Part shown: one piece after another, positions 1 to 7,758 of the stretch
Layout: each line of letters begins with the position of its first letter
Numbering within the stretch: the stretch's first letter is position 1
NCBI RefSeq assembly: GCF_024703995.1
Contig: NZ_JAMXQV010000008.1
Coordinates: 248,001 to 312,000 of the forward strand
DNA: 64,000 nt
Origin: Amycolatopsis iheyensis
Lineage (GTDB): Bacteria; Actinomycetota; Actinomycetes; Mycobacteriales; Pseudonocardiaceae
Reading direction: 5' to 3'
The notes under the pieces: model-generated
The model's input: the letters and a program-made list of their open reading frames with translations, nothing else
The model's database searches: none
Told to the model about the DNA's origin: nothing
Position numbers and translations under genes: made by a program

Positions 1-117
1 CCACACCACGAACATCACGGGGTTGCCGAGCTGGTGCTTCGGGTTGAGCTTCCGGAACGCGTCGGGCAACGACGTCCAGAGCTGGCGGGGGCTGAACACC
101 CCGGCGCCGACGGTCAT
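1..117 (-). CDS. kdpB: KdpB, potassium-transporting ATPase subunit B (N-terminal fragment, cut by window edge)
   Basis: The reading frame that starts with ATG at 117 and runs leftwards off the window encodes MTVGAGVFSPRQLWTSLPDA followed by FRKLNPKHQLGNPVMFVV. The NPVMFV stretch is the conserved N-terminus of the P-type ATPase subunit of the KdpFABC high-affinity potassium pump. Its ATG overlaps the kdpA stop codon in an ATGA junction (114-117), so the two are translationally coupled. Only 39 codons are visible, so the phosphorylation motif cannot be checked. The call rests on this short match plus the adjacent kdpA. Confidence 0.85.
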   Translation of the reverse strand, partial: MTVGAGVFSPRQLWTSLPDAFRKLNPKHQLGNPVMFVVW

Positions 118-1775
118 GCGAGTGCCTCCGCGATGGGCCCGAGCGCGAGCGCCGGGATGAAGGTGAGGGCCGCGACGAGCACCACCGTGCCGGTGAGCAT
201 GGTGGCGAACAGCGGCCCGGTGGTGGGCAGGGTCCCGGCGGTTTCCGGCACCTTGCGTTGCGCGGCCAGGGATCCGGCCAGGCAGAGCACGGCGATGATC
301 GGGACGAACCGGCCGATCAGCATCGCGACGCCGAACGACGACTGGAACCAGTCGTTCGTCGCGGTCAGGCCGCCGAACGCGCTGCCGTTGTTGTTGCCGG
401 TGGACGCGTAGCCGTAGAGGATTTCGGACAGCCCGTGCGCGCCGCTGTTGCCGAGCGCGCCCGCGGTGCCGGGTAGCAGCAGCGCGATCCCCGCGCCGAG
501 CAGGACGACCGTCGGCATCGCGAGCATCGAGATCGCCGCGCTGGTGACCTCGCGCTTGCCGAGCTTCTTGCCCAGGTACTCCGGCGTGCGCCCGACCATC
601 AGGCCGGCCAGGAACATGGCGATGATCGCCATGACGAGGATGCCGTAGAGGCCGGTGCCGACGCCGCCGGGCGAGATCTCGCCGTAGAGCATGTTCAGCA
701 GCGGTCCCCCGCCGCCGAGGCCGGAGAGACTGTCGTGCGCGCCGTTCACCGCGCCGGTCGACGTGCCGGTGGTGGTGTCGGCGAAGATCGACGTCAGGCC
801 GATGCCGAACCGCTGCTCCTTGCCCTCCATGCTCGCGCCCGCGGCCAGCGCCGCCGGGTTGTTCGCGTTCGCTTCGGAGAACCAGATGATCGCCAGCGAC
901 GCGGCCCAGAGCAGGCCCATCACGCCGAGCAGGACGTAACCCTGCTTGGGCTTGCCGACGAGCTTGCCGAACGCGCGGGTCAGGCTGACCGGGATCACCA
1001 GGATCAGGAACAGCTCGATGAGGTTCGTCCAGGCGTTGGGGTTCTCGAACGGGTGCGCGGAGTTGGCGTTGAAGATGCCGCCACCGTTGGTGCCCAGTTC
1101 CTTGATGACTTCCTGGCTCGCGGCAGGCGCCAGGGCGATCGTGCTCTGGCTGCCGTCCGGGTTGGTAACAACGACGCCGGCCTTGAGGCTCTGCACGACA
1201 CCGAGCGCGACGAGCACGATCGCGAAGACGAACGCCATCGGCAGCAGGACGCGGATCGTGCCGCGCGTGAGGTCCACCCAGAAGTTGCCGAGCCGGTCGG
1301 TCTTCGCGCGGACGAACCCGCGCGTGAGCGCGATCGCCACGGCGAGGCCGACGCCGGCGGACAGGAAGTTCTGCACGGTCAGCCCGGCCATCTGCACGAA
1401 GTGGCCCATCGTCGTCTCGGGGACGTAGGACTGCCAGTTCGTGTTGGTGACGAAGGAGACCGCCGTGTTGAACGCGACGGCCGGGCTCACCGAGCCGCGC
1501 CCCAGGTTCCACGGCAGCAGCGGCTGCAGGCGCTGCAGCAGGTAGAGCAGGACGATCGAGACGAACGAGAAGCCGAGCACGCCCGCGGCGTAGGTCGGCC
1601 ATCGCTGTTCGGAGTCGGGATCGACCCGGAAGAGCTTGTAGAGGCCCTTCTCGAGCTTCAGGTGCTTCTCGGTGGAGAAGACGCGCGCCAGGTAGTCGCC
1701 GAGTGGCCGGTAGACCGCGGCGAGGGCGGCGAGGAGGAGGCCGAGCTGGATGAGCCCGGCCGTCGTGTCGGACAT
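114..1775 (-). CDS. kdpA: KdpA, potassium-binding subunit of the KdpFABC pump
   Basis: KdpA forms the potassium-selective pore of the ATP-driven KdpFABC importer in the cytoplasmic membrane, induced in most bacteria by potassium limitation. The 553-residue product has the normal family length. It shows the four selectivity-filter-like loops expected: TNTNWQSY, ELGTNGGGIFNANSAHPFEN, GTSTGAVNGAHDSL, and NNNGSAFGG followed by TATNDW. About ten hydrophobic segments are visible. The ATG at 1775 overlaps the stop of kdpF, and the stop overlaps kdpB, so this is the second subunit gene of a kdpFABC operon reading left. The regulators kdpDE are not in the window. Confidence 0.97.
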   Translation of the reverse strand: MSDTTAGLIQLGLLLAALAAVYRPLGDYLARVFSTEKHLKLEKGLYKLFRVDPDSEQRWPTYAAGVLGFSFVSIVLLYLLQRLQPLLPWNLGRGSVSPAVAFNTAVSFVTNTNWQSYVPETTMGHFVQMAGLTVQNFLSAGVGLAVAIALTRGFVRAKTDRLGNFWVDLTRGTIRVLLPMAFVFAIVLVALGVVQSLKAGVVVTNPDGSQSTIALAPAASQEVIKELGTNGGGIFNANSAHPFENPNAWTNLIELFLILVIPVSLTRAFGKLVGKPKQGYVLLGVMGLLWAASLAIIWFSEANANNPAALAAGASMEGKEQRFGIGLTSIFADTTTGTSTGAVNGAHDSLSGLGGGGPLLNMLYGEISPGGVGTGLYGILVMAIIAMFLAGLMVGRTPEYLGKKLGKREVTSAAISMLAMPTVVLLGAGIALLLPGTAGALGNSGAHGLSEILYGYASTGNNNGSAFGGLTATNDWFQSSFGVAMLIGRFVPIIAVLCLAGSLAAQRKVPETAGTLPTTGPLFATMLTGTVVLVAALTFIPALALGPIAEALA

Positions 1776-1867
1776 CAGAATTTCTCCGGCTTGATCAGCG
1801 CGACGAAGAGGTAACCGAGGAGGCCCAGCGCCAGCAGGCCGCCGACGATGTTGGCCGCGGCGCTCAC
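1775..1867 (-). CDS. kdpF: KdpF, small membrane subunit of the Kdp pump
   Basis: A 30-codon frame starting with GTG at 1867 encodes a single hydrophobic helix (NIVGGLLALGLLGYLFVALI) ending in KPEKF. The YLFVALIKPEKF ending is the typical KdpF signature. KdpF is a one-helix peptide that stabilises the KdpABC complex. The stop codon overlaps the kdpA start (TGA at 1775-1777 against ATG at 1773-1775), and the start overlaps the stop of a further small membrane ORF upstream. Length, sequence and position agree with the family. Confidence 0.93.
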   Translation of the reverse strand: MSAAANIVGGLLALGLLGYLFVALIKPEKF

Positions 1868-1947
1868 AGCTTCTCCAGCCCGCGCAGCGCCAGCGCGAGC
1901 ACCACGAACACGCCGATCAGCAGGACGGCGTAGAGCAAGTCGGCCAC
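1864..1947 (-). CDS. 27-aa single-helix membrane peptide, first ORF of the kdp operon
   Basis: A GTG-initiated frame encodes 27 residues, VADLLYAVLLIGVFVVLALA followed by LRGLEKL, essentially one transmembrane helix with a basic end. Its TGA overlaps the GTG of kdpF in a GTGA junction at 1864-1867, the same coupling used by every other pair in this operon. The peptide resembles KdpF in size and topology but lacks the KPEKF ending. It may be a second small accessory subunit or a leader peptide. The call as a gene rests on operon position, coupling and hydrophobic pattern, and the function is unknown. Confidence 0.6.
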   Translation of the reverse strand: MADLLYAVLLIGVFVVLALALRGLEKL

Positions 1948-2270
1948 AGGCACCTCTCAAGACGGGTCACCGGGTTCGGTGACCGGACACGCTCACTGTG
2001 CGGCTGCGGGACCCCGTCGCGACCTGCGGCTGACGGCGCCTTGATGCGTTCCTGACACCCATTTACGCCGTCTTTATGGCCGGTGGCGGCCGTCACGCAA
2101 ACGTTTGCCCCGTTGTCACTGCTTGCAGTTGGTTAGTGACACGCGACACAACGCGTAACCGAACAAGTGCGGAACGTGCAATTCGGGCAGACAAGATCTA
2201 CAGCCCGTGTTACACCTGTGTTACCGATAGTTGTATCGGCTAAGCAAATCTTTGGGAGAGGGGATCACCT
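1948..2270. promoter_or_regulatory. Divergent kdp / asnB promoter region with three symmetric elements
   Basis: This 323-bp stretch separates the leftward kdp operon from rightward asnB and contains no convincing gene. It is less GC-rich than its surroundings. Three symmetric elements are visible: a 12-bp perfect palindrome GCAAACGTTTGC at 2097-2108 that resembles a LacI-family half-site pair; a 7-bp inverted repeat TGTCACT/AGTGACA at 2114-2120 and 2135-2141; and a hairpin CCGATA-GTTG-TATCGG at 2224-2239 just before asnB. The asnB ribosome-binding site is the purine run at 2254-2263. No regulator can be assigned to these elements. Confidence 0.5.
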
Positions 2271-4112
2271 ATGTGCGGTATCGCCGGCTGGGTTTCCTAC
2301 GACGCCGACCTCACCCGCCGACCGGACGTCGTCGACGCGATGACCGCGACCATGTCCTGCCGCGGCCCGGACGACGAAGGCACCTGGGTGCGTCGGCACG
2401 TCGCGCTCGGCCACCGGCGGCTGGCCATCATCGACCTGCCCGGCGGCCGGCAGCCGATGTCGGTGCACACGCCGAACGGCGACGTCGCGATGGTCTACAG
2501 CGGTGAGGCCTACAACTTCACCGAGCTGAAGGAAGAGCTGACGAAGCTCGGCCACCAGTGGGAGACCGACAGCGACACCGAGGTCGTGCTGCACGGCTAC
2601 CTGCAGTGGGGCGACGAGGTCGTCGACCACCTCAACGGCATGTACGCCTTCGCGATCTGGGACGAGCGCGACGACAAGCTCGTGATGATCCGCGACCGGA
2701 TGGGCATCAAGCCGTTCTACTACTACCCGACCCCCGACGGCGTGCTGTTCGGCTCCGAGCCGAAGGCCATCCTGGCGAACCCGATCGCGAAGAAGGTCGT
2801 CGACCTCGACGGCTTCCGCGAGCTGGCCGGCTTCACCAAGCGGCCGGGCTGGTCGCTGTGGAAGGACATGCGCGAGGTCGAGCCGGGCACGCTCGTCACG
2901 GTGTCCCGCGAAGGCATCAGGACCCGCACCTACTGGAAGCTCGACGCGAAGCAGCACACCGACGACCAGGAGACCACGGTCGCCCGCGTCCGCGAGCTGA
3001 TGACCGACATCGTGCACCGCCAGCTCGTCGCGGACGTCCCGCGGTGCGTGCTGCTCTCGGGCGGGCTCGACTCGAGCGCCGTCACCGGGCTCGCCGCCGC
3101 GCGGCTGGCCGAGCAGGGCGAGCAGCTGCGCACGTTCTCGGTCGACTTCTTCGGCCAGGAAGAGAACTTCAAGCCGGACGAGATGCGCGACACCGCGGAC
3201 TCGCCGTTCGTACGTGATGTTGCTTCCCTGGTGGGCTCGGCACACCAGGACGTCGTGCTGAACCCGGGCGAGCTGACCGATCCCGAGGTGCGGCGCGCGG
3301 TCCTGCGGGCCCGCGACATCCCGGCCGGCCTCGGCGACATGGACACGTCGCTGTACCTGCTGTTCAAGGCGATCCGCGGCGAATCGACGGTGGCGCTGTC
3401 GGGTGAGTCGGCCGACGAGGTGTTCGGCGGCTACCGCTGGTTCCACAACGAGGACGCGGTCAACGCGGACACGTTCCCGTGGCTGGCGTTCCGGAACTCG
3501 ATGATGGACGAGCGCTCGTCGCTCTACACGCCGGAGCTGGTGAAGAACCTCGACGTCCAGTCCTACATCGCGGACCAGTACCGGACCGCGGTCGCGGGGG
3601 TCGAGCACCTCGACGGCGAGTCCGAGCGCGAGGCGCGGATGCGCACGATCTGCAACCTGCACCTGACCCGGTTCGTGCGGATGCTGCTCGACCGCAAGGA
3701 CCGCGCGTCGATGGCGGTGGGCCTGGAGGTCCGCGTGCCGTTCTGCGACCACCGGCTGGTCGAGTACGTCTACAACACGCCGTGGTCGCTGAAGACGTTC
3801 GACGGCCGGGAGAAGAGCCTCCTGCGCCACGCGACCAAGCACGTGCTGCCGGACTCGGTGCGCGACCGCGTGAAGAGCCCGTACCCCTCGACGCAGGACC
3901 CGGGTTACGCGGCGGCGCTGCAGCAGCAGGTCAAGGAGGTGCTGGCCGAGCCGGGCCACCAGGTGTTCGACCTGGTCGACCGCGCCTGGGCGCACCGGGC
4001 GTCCGAAGTGGACTCGGCGACCATGGAGCCGTCGATGCGCATCGGCCTGGACCGGCTGCTCGACCTGTACCACTGGATCGACATGTACTCCCCCACGCTC
4101 GAGCTGTCTTGA
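2271..4112 (+). CDS. asnB: Asparagine synthase (glutamine-hydrolysing), AsnB type
   Basis: AsnB converts aspartate, ATP and glutamine to asparagine in the cytoplasm. The 613-aa protein begins MCGIAGW, so Cys2 is available as the N-terminal nucleophile of the glutaminase domain (about residues 2-200). The C-terminal synthetase domain has the ATP pyrophosphatase loop SGGLDSS at residues 263-269 and the later SGESADEVFGGY motif. The YSGEAYNF segment takes the place of the usual NGEIYN motif, a mild deviation. The start has a good purine-rich ribosome-binding site. It stands alone, with kdp divergent on the left. Members of this family also act as amidotransferases in secondary metabolism, but no such genes are nearby, so a housekeeping role is preferred. 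Confidence 0.93.
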   Translation: MCGIAGWVSYDADLTRRPDVVDAMTATMSCRGPDDEGTWVRRHVALGHRRLAIIDLPGGRQPMSVHTPNGDVAMVYSGEAYNFTELKEELTKLGHQWETDSDTEVVLHGYLQWGDEVVDHLNGMYAFAIWDERDDKLVMIRDRMGIKPFYYYPTPDGVLFGSEPKAILANPIAKKVVDLDGFRELAGFTKRPGWSLWKDMREVEPGTLVTVSREGIRTRTYWKLDAKQHTDDQETTVARVRELMTDIVHRQLVADVPRCVLLSGGLDSSAVTGLAAARLAEQGEQLRTFSVDFFGQEENFKPDEMRDTADSPFVRDVASLVGSAHQDVVLNPGELTDPEVRRAVLRARDIPAGLGDMDTSLYLLFKAIRGESTVALSGESADEVFGGYRWFHNEDAVNADTFPWLAFRNSMMDERSSLYTPELVKNLDVQSYIADQYRTAVAGVEHLDGESEREARMRTICNLHLTRFVRMLLDRKDRASMAVGLEVRVPFCDHRLVEYVYNTPWSLKTFDGREKSLLRHATKHVLPDSVRDRVKSPYPSTQDPGYAAALQQQVKEVLAEPGHQVFDLVDRAWAHRASEVDSATMEPSMRIGLDRLLDLYHWIDMYSPTLELS

Positions 4113-4146
4113 CCTCGAGTGCCCTTGAGGTGTGAGGCTCGGGAGC

Positions 4147-4470
4147 ATGAAGGTGCTCCTGTTCGGCCGCAACCCGGCCACGGTCTCGAGGGTGACGGCG
4201 GCGCTGTCCGCGGCGGGTCTCGCCGCGGACGGCGTCGCTTCGGAGGAGGCGGCGCTGTCCCGGCTCGGTGTCGTGGACGCGCTGGTGCTGGGCGCGGGGG
4301 TGGTGGGGCCACTGCGCGAGCGCGTCACGGCCGCGGCGGTGCGGCACGGGGTGATTTGGGTGCAGGGGCCGCACATCCTGCCTTCGCGGGACGCGCTGGA
4401 GTACGTGCGCGCGGAGATCTTGCCGCTACTGGCCGAGCGCCGCGCGCACGAAGGCCGCCACCAGCGGTGA
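4147..4470 (+). CDS. Small hypothetical protein (107 aa)
   Basis: The frame encodes MKVLLFGRNPATVSRVTAAL and continues with a pattern of short hydrophobic strands alternating with helices (VDALVLGAG, HGVIWVQG, EILPLLAERR). This suggests a small alpha/beta, receiver- or flavodoxin-like fold without recognisable catalytic residues. ATG at 4147 is chosen, and an in-frame GTG at 4132 is also possible because neither has a well-spaced ribosome-binding site. The 3' end overlaps the convergent LysR gene by 45 bp. Codon use matches the neighbours. I do not recognise the family. Confidence 0.6.
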   Translation: MKVLLFGRNPATVSRVTAALSAAGLAADGVASEEAALSRLGVVDALVLGAGVVGPLRERVTAAAVRHGVIWVQGPHILPSRDALEYVRAEILPLLAERRAHEGRHQR

Positions 4471-5256
4471 TCGGGACGTCGCCGGCCAAGCGACCTGCAG
4501 CCGCGCATCGCTGAGTCCCTCGAAGCGCCGGTAAGCAATCCCCGCACGCGGATAACGCCGGGCGACGGACTCCGGCAGGAACGTCACGGCCTGGCCGAGT
4601 TCGACGAGCCGCAGCGCTTCGGCAAGGTCCTTCGCCGGCGGCCCGTGCTTCGCGGGCGGTGCGTCGGCGGGCTCCCGATCTCTCCCGCGGTAATAGGCGT
4701 CGAGGCGCGCGTCGACTCCGGGCCAGGTCACCGCCGGCTGGGCGAGGACCTCCCGCAGCGTCCTGGCTTCCCCGCCGCTCGGCTGGGCGGCCACGCGTGG
4801 CTCGGCCCGGACCTGCTCGACGTCCAGCCCGGTCCGATCGAAGGGCGCGGCCACGAGCGCGACGTCACCGCGGCCGTCGCGGAGCATGTGCGCGGCCTCG
4901 TCGCCCGTGGTCGCGAACAGCAGCGCCGCGGGCTCGGCCAGGGCCGCGAGGATGCCCGGCAGCAGCCCGCCGTCACCGTCCGGTTTGGACACCACGGCCA
5001 GCGACCCGGCCCGCCGGGCCCGCCGCCGTGCGGCTCGGGCGGCGTCGACGGCGGTGCGGGCGTCCGGCAGCATCGCCTCGCCTTCGGGAGTGAGGGCGAC
5101 GCGGCGGGTGGTGCGGTCGAACAGCGGCACGCCGAGCGTGCGCTCGAGCCCGGCGACCGCGCGCGACAACGTCGGCTGGGTGACCCCCAGCCGGTCGGCG
5201 GCGCGGCCGAAGTGCAGCTCGTCGGCGACCGCGACGAAAGCCTCGAACCCATTCAT
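4426..5256 (-). CDS. LysR-family transcriptional regulator
   Basis: The 276-aa protein starts MNGFEAFVAVADELHFGRAA and carries the standard N-terminal winged helix-turn-helix of LysR regulators (about residues 1-60, including RLGVTQPTLSRAVAGLERTL and LFDRTTRRVALTPEG). A shortened effector-binding domain follows. LysR regulators usually bind their own promoter and control the divergent gene. Here the divergent gene is the SnoaL-like protein at 5316, and a 6+6-bp inverted repeat lies in the 59-bp gap. The ligand cannot be predicted. Confidence 0.9.
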   Translation of the reverse strand: MNGFEAFVAVADELHFGRAADRLGVTQPTLSRAVAGLERTLGVPLFDRTTRRVALTPEGEAMLPDARTAVDAARAARRRARRAGSLAVVSKPDGDGGLLPGILAALAEPAALLFATTGDEAAHMLRDGRGDVALVAAPFDRTGLDVEQVRAEPRVAAQPSGGEARTLREVLAQPAVTWPGVDARLDAYYRGRDREPADAPPAKHGPPAKDLAEALRLVELGQAVTFLPESVARRYPRAGIAYRRFEGLSDARLQVAWPATSRSPLVAAFVRAALGQ

Positions 5257-5280
5257 ACGGGTTCAGCATAAATGCCGTAT
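5255..5280. promoter_or_regulatory. Inverted-repeat operator candidate between LysR and SnoaL-like genes
   Basis: ATACGG at 5255-5260 and CCGTAT at 5275-5280 form perfect 6-bp arms separated by 14 bp. The left arm overlaps the LysR start codon. The spacing and dyad are of the kind bound by LysR dimers in divergent promoters. That assignment is inferred from position only. Confidence 0.5.
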
Positions 5281-5315
5281 TTCTGTTCCCGCTCGGGCGC
5301 TGGTTGCCTGGCCGC

Positions 5316-5654
5316 ATGACCAACACCGACGTCGTCCGCCGCTACCTCGACGCCTTCAACCGAGGCGACGTCGCCGCGTTCGACGAGCTGATCGACCCCG
5401 GCTACGTCAACCACAACCCGAGCCTGCCCGACCTCCCACCCGGCCCCGAGGGTTTGAAGCCGATCGTCGCGGACCTGCGGCGGCAGGCGCCGGACCTGCG
5501 TTTCGAGGAAGTCCACCTGCTGGCGGACGGCGACTTCGTGGCCGCACACCTGCTGGTCCACGGCTTCGGCCCGGAACCCGCCAGGCAGATGCAGATCGAG
5601 CGGCTGCGCGAGGGCCGGATCGTCGAGCACTGGCGCGTCACCGGCGAGCGCTAG
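5316..5654 (+). CDS. SnoaL-like / nuclear transport factor 2 fold protein
   Basis: The 112-aa protein (MTNTDVVRRYLDAFNRGDVA at the N-terminus) has the pattern of SnoaL-like polyketide cyclase relatives. These comprise an initial helix with FNRGD, a DPGYVNHNP loop, a central acidic strand pair and the ending IVEHWRVTGER. Such proteins have a cone-shaped pocket and act as small cyclases, isomerases or binding proteins, and the substrate is unknown here. ATG at 5316 is chosen over a start 4 codons upstream. It is divergent from the LysR gene and its stop overlaps the convergent MFS stop by 3 bp, suggesting it is the LysR target. Confidence 0.8.
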   Translation: MTNTDVVRRYLDAFNRGDVAAFDELIDPGYVNHNPSLPDLPPGPEGLKPIVADLRRQAPDLRFEEVHLLADGDFVAAHLLVHGFGPEPARQMQIERLREGRIVEHWRVTGER

Positions 5655-6748
5655 CGGGCCGCGACCACGAGCCCCAGCGCCGCATAGCCGGCCCCGAGCA
5701 GGCAGACGGCCGGCCAGCCCGCGGCGCTGTAGGCCCACGTGGTCGTCACCGCGCCGAGCGCGGACCCCAGTGAGTAGAACGCCATGTACGTGCCGATCAC
5801 GCTGCTGCTGCGGTCCGGGTGCGCGGTCGTGAGCAGGTGCTGGCTGCTGACGTGCACCGTCTGCACCGCGAAGTCCAGCACGACGATCCCGGCGATCAGC
5901 AGCCACAGCGAGGAAGTCGCCTGGCCGATCAGCAGCCACGACGCCGTGAGCAGGGCCAACGACCAGCGGGTGACCGGCACGGCCAGGCCGCGGTCGGCCC
6001 AGCGGCCCGCCCGCGACGCGCCCAGCGCGCCGGCCAGGCCGGCGAGGCCGAACCAGCCGATCTCGGTCGTGCCGAGGTGCCAGGGCGCGTCGCCGAGCGG
6101 GAGGGCCAGCCCGCTCCACAGCGTCCCGAAGGACGCGAACAGGAAGAACGCGACCAGACCCCGGCGCAGCAGCAGCCGGTCCGGGCGGCGCCGGGTCCGC
6201 GGGCGGCGGACGTCGGCGGCCAGGGTGCGGTGGGCGGTGAACGCGAGCACCACGCACAGCCCGGCGATGACGAGGTACACCACGCGCCAGCTCGCGAACT
6301 CACCCAACGCGCCCGCGACCACGCGCACGCCGAGGATCCCGGCGACCACGCCCGAGGTGACCACGCCGATGGTGCGGCCGCGCTCGCCGGGCGGGGCGAC
6401 GTCGGCGGCGTAGGCCACCGTGATCTGGACGACCACGGCGAACAAGCCGACCAGCGCCAGGCCCGCGATCGCCAGACCGCCACCGGGCGCGACGGCGACC
6501 AGCGCCGCGCCGGCCGCGGTGAGCAGCAGGTGCAGCGTGATCAGCCGGCGGCGGTCGACCCGGTCGCCGAGCGGGACCAGCAGCAGGAGCCCGGCGAGGT
6601 AGCCGAGCTGACCGGCCGCGACCAGCCACCCCAGCGAACCGCCGCCCAGCCCCAGATCCCGGCCCGCGAGCTCGAGGACCGGCTGGATGCCGTAGACGGC
6701 CGACACCGCCACCGCGCAGATCAGCGCGAGCACGACCCGCTGCGTCAT
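5651..6748 (-). CDS. MFS transporter, probable drug or metabolite efflux
   Basis: The 365-aa protein contains about twelve hydrophobic segments in the two-bundle layout of the major facilitator superfamily. A loop after the second helix reads GDRVDRRRLITLH, matching the family motif GxLxDRxGRR. An ATG at 6748 has a strong GGAGGGTGG ribosome-binding site. It is divergent from the HxlR regulator, with two copies of a shared 20-bp element in the gap, so expression is probably controlled by that regulator. It is slightly short for the superfamily. The substrate is not predictable, and export is inferred from the regulator pairing. Confidence 0.85.
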   Translation of the reverse strand: MTQRVVLALICAVAVSAVYGIQPVLELAGRDLGLGGGSLGWLVAAGQLGYLAGLLLLVPLGDRVDRRRLITLHLLLTAAGAALVAVAPGGGLAIAGLALVGLFAVVVQITVAYAADVAPPGERGRTIGVVTSGVVAGILGVRVVAGALGEFASWRVVYLVIAGLCVVLAFTAHRTLAADVRRPRTRRRPDRLLLRRGLVAFFLFASFGTLWSGLALPLGDAPWHLGTTEIGWFGLAGLAGALGASRAGRWADRGLAVPVTRWSLALLTASWLLIGQATSSLWLLIAGIVVLDFAVQTVHVSSQHLLTTAHPDRSSSVIGTYMAFYSLGSALGAVTTTWAYSAAGWPAVCLLGAGYAALGLVVAAR

Positions 6749-6758
6749 GCCACCCTCC

Positions 6759-6821
6759 GATGAGTTTCGAAATGCAACTCATCCGAGGTTAAGGCATACT
6801 GGTTTCAAAGTGCAACTCATC
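6759..6821. promoter_or_regulatory. Two-copy operator candidate between MFS and HxlR genes
   Basis: A perfect inverted repeat GATGAGTT-N9-AACTCATC lies at 6759-6783. The 20-bp element at 6764-6783 recurs at 6802-6821 with 18 of 20 identical bases (GTTTCRAARTGCAACTCATC, R = A or G), giving direct repeats offset by 38 bp. Both lie between the divergent start codons. HxlR regulators commonly bind such duplicated sites in their own divergent promoters, so autoregulation plus MFS control is inferred. Confidence 0.65.
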
Positions 6822-6833
6822 TTGGAGGAGCTC

Positions 6834-7268
6834 GTGGCCACCTGGACCGACCCGGCCTGCCCGGTCGCCCGGACCGTCGACCTCGTCGGCGACCGCTGGA
6901 GCCTGCTGATCATCCGCGACGCGATGAGCGGGCCCACCACGTTCACCGAGCTGCACCAGGAGCTGGGCATCGCCCGCAACATCCTCACCGACCGGCTGCG
7001 CAAGCTCGTCGAGCACGGCGTCCTGGACCGGACGACCGTCCCCGACGACGCCCGCCGGCACACCTACCGGCTGACCGAAGCCGGCGAGGACCTCTTCACG
7101 ACGATCGTCGCCCTGCGCCAGTGGGGTGAGCGCCACGCGTTCGCCGCGGCCGAGCCGCACTCGGTGCTCGTCGACGACCAGGGCCGGGAGCTACCCGAGC
7201 TGCGCGCGGTCAGCCAGGACGGCGAGCCGCTGTCCGCCGGGACTTCGACGGTGCGGAAGCTCGGATGA
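6834..7268 (+). CDS. HxlR-family transcriptional regulator
   Basis: The 144-aa protein carries the HxlR winged-helix signature DPACPVARTVDLVGDRWSLL, then FTELHQELGIARNILTDRLR and a wing containing RRHTYRLTEAGEDL. Cys9 in PACPVA sits where HxlR/HypR members place a redox- or electrophile-sensing cysteine. The GTG at 6834 follows a clear GGAGGAG ribosome-binding site. An open extension to 6747 lacks one and would run through the operator repeats. It is divergent from the MFS gene and its 3' end overlaps the convergent SRPBCC gene by 59 bp. Confidence 0.92.
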   Translation: MATWTDPACPVARTVDLVGDRWSLLIIRDAMSGPTTFTELHQELGIARNILTDRLRKLVEHGVLDRTTVPDDARRHTYRLTEAGEDLFTTIVALRQWGERHAFAAAEPHSVLVDDQGRELPELRAVSQDGEPLSAGTSTVRKLG

Positions 7269-7719
7269 GCGCGCGCAGGAACCGGACGTAGGGCGACCAG
7301 CGGGCCGGGGGTGCGACCCCTCCGGTCACCGCATGCTCGGCCCGGTCCAGCAGGTCCTCCAGGAGCGCGTCGTGCATCGGGCGGAAGAACAACGGCCAGG
7401 TCAGGCGGGCCGGCCCGTGGAGGCTCGCGGCCAGGACGTGGGTCAGCGCGTCGCCGTCGACGGTGAACTCGTGGTGGCCTTCGACGCCCCGGGGCGCCGT
7501 GAAGCGGAACCGGAGCCGGTCGGGCGCTGCTTCTTCGAGCACGTACCGGACCGGGCCGTGGCCCGCTGTCGTCCCCGGGACGCGGGGGCCGTCGAGGCGG
7601 GTCGGCGGCCAGCCCGCCACCGGCCACAGCCGGTCGCCCGGGGTGCCGAGCGTGTCCAGCAGGGGGATGAGGTGCGCCGAAGCGCCGGGGAACCGCCGGG
7701 TGTGCACGTTGCGGACCAT
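7210..7719 (-). CDS. SRPBCC/START-like fold protein (hypothetical)
   Basis: The 169-aa product has features of the SRPBCC superfamily: an N-terminal FPGASAHLIPLLDTLG helix region, RLRFRFTAPRGVEGHHEF beta strands and a C-terminal helix with FFRPMHDALLEDLLDRAEHA. These proteins bind hydrophobic ligands in a deep pocket. It is divergent from the TetR gene at 7782 across a perfect 26-bp inverted repeat, so it is the likely TetR target. The 3' 59 bp overlap the HxlR gene, and the last 15 residues are basic and may be a non-conserved tail. The family call is moderate. Confidence 0.65.
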   Translation of the reverse strand: MVRNVHTRRFPGASAHLIPLLDTLGTPGDRLWPVAGWPPTRLDGPRVPGTTAGHGPVRYVLEEAAPDRLRFRFTAPRGVEGHHEFTVDGDALTHVLAASLHGPARLTWPLFFRPMHDALLEDLLDRAEHAVTGGVAPPARWSPYVRFLRALIRASAPSKSRRTAARRPG

Positions 7720-7732
7720 GGGTGAGCCCTCC

Positions 7733-7758
7733 CGTTCTGGAGACTGTCCTCCAGAACG
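7733..7758. promoter_or_regulatory. Perfect palindromic operator candidate between SRPBCC and TetR genes
   Basis: CGTTCTGGAG at 7733-7742 and CTCCAGAACG at 7749-7758 form perfect 10-bp arms around a 6-bp spacer. The element lies between the start codons at 7719 and 7782. A second small dyad TAGAG-N6-CTCTA follows at 7762-7777 and includes a CATAAT that could be a -10 box. Arm length and spacing fit a TetR-family dimer site. Confidence 0.65.

Noticed and set aside
4132..4146. Upstream GTG start for the 107-aa hypothetical gene
   Set aside because: It adds only five residues and has no better-spaced ribosome-binding site than the ATG at 4147, so it was left as an alternative.
2265..4547. 760-codon minus-strand open frame antisense to asnB
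   Set aside because: No start context, Arg/Val/His-rich composition, and complete overlap with a certain gene.
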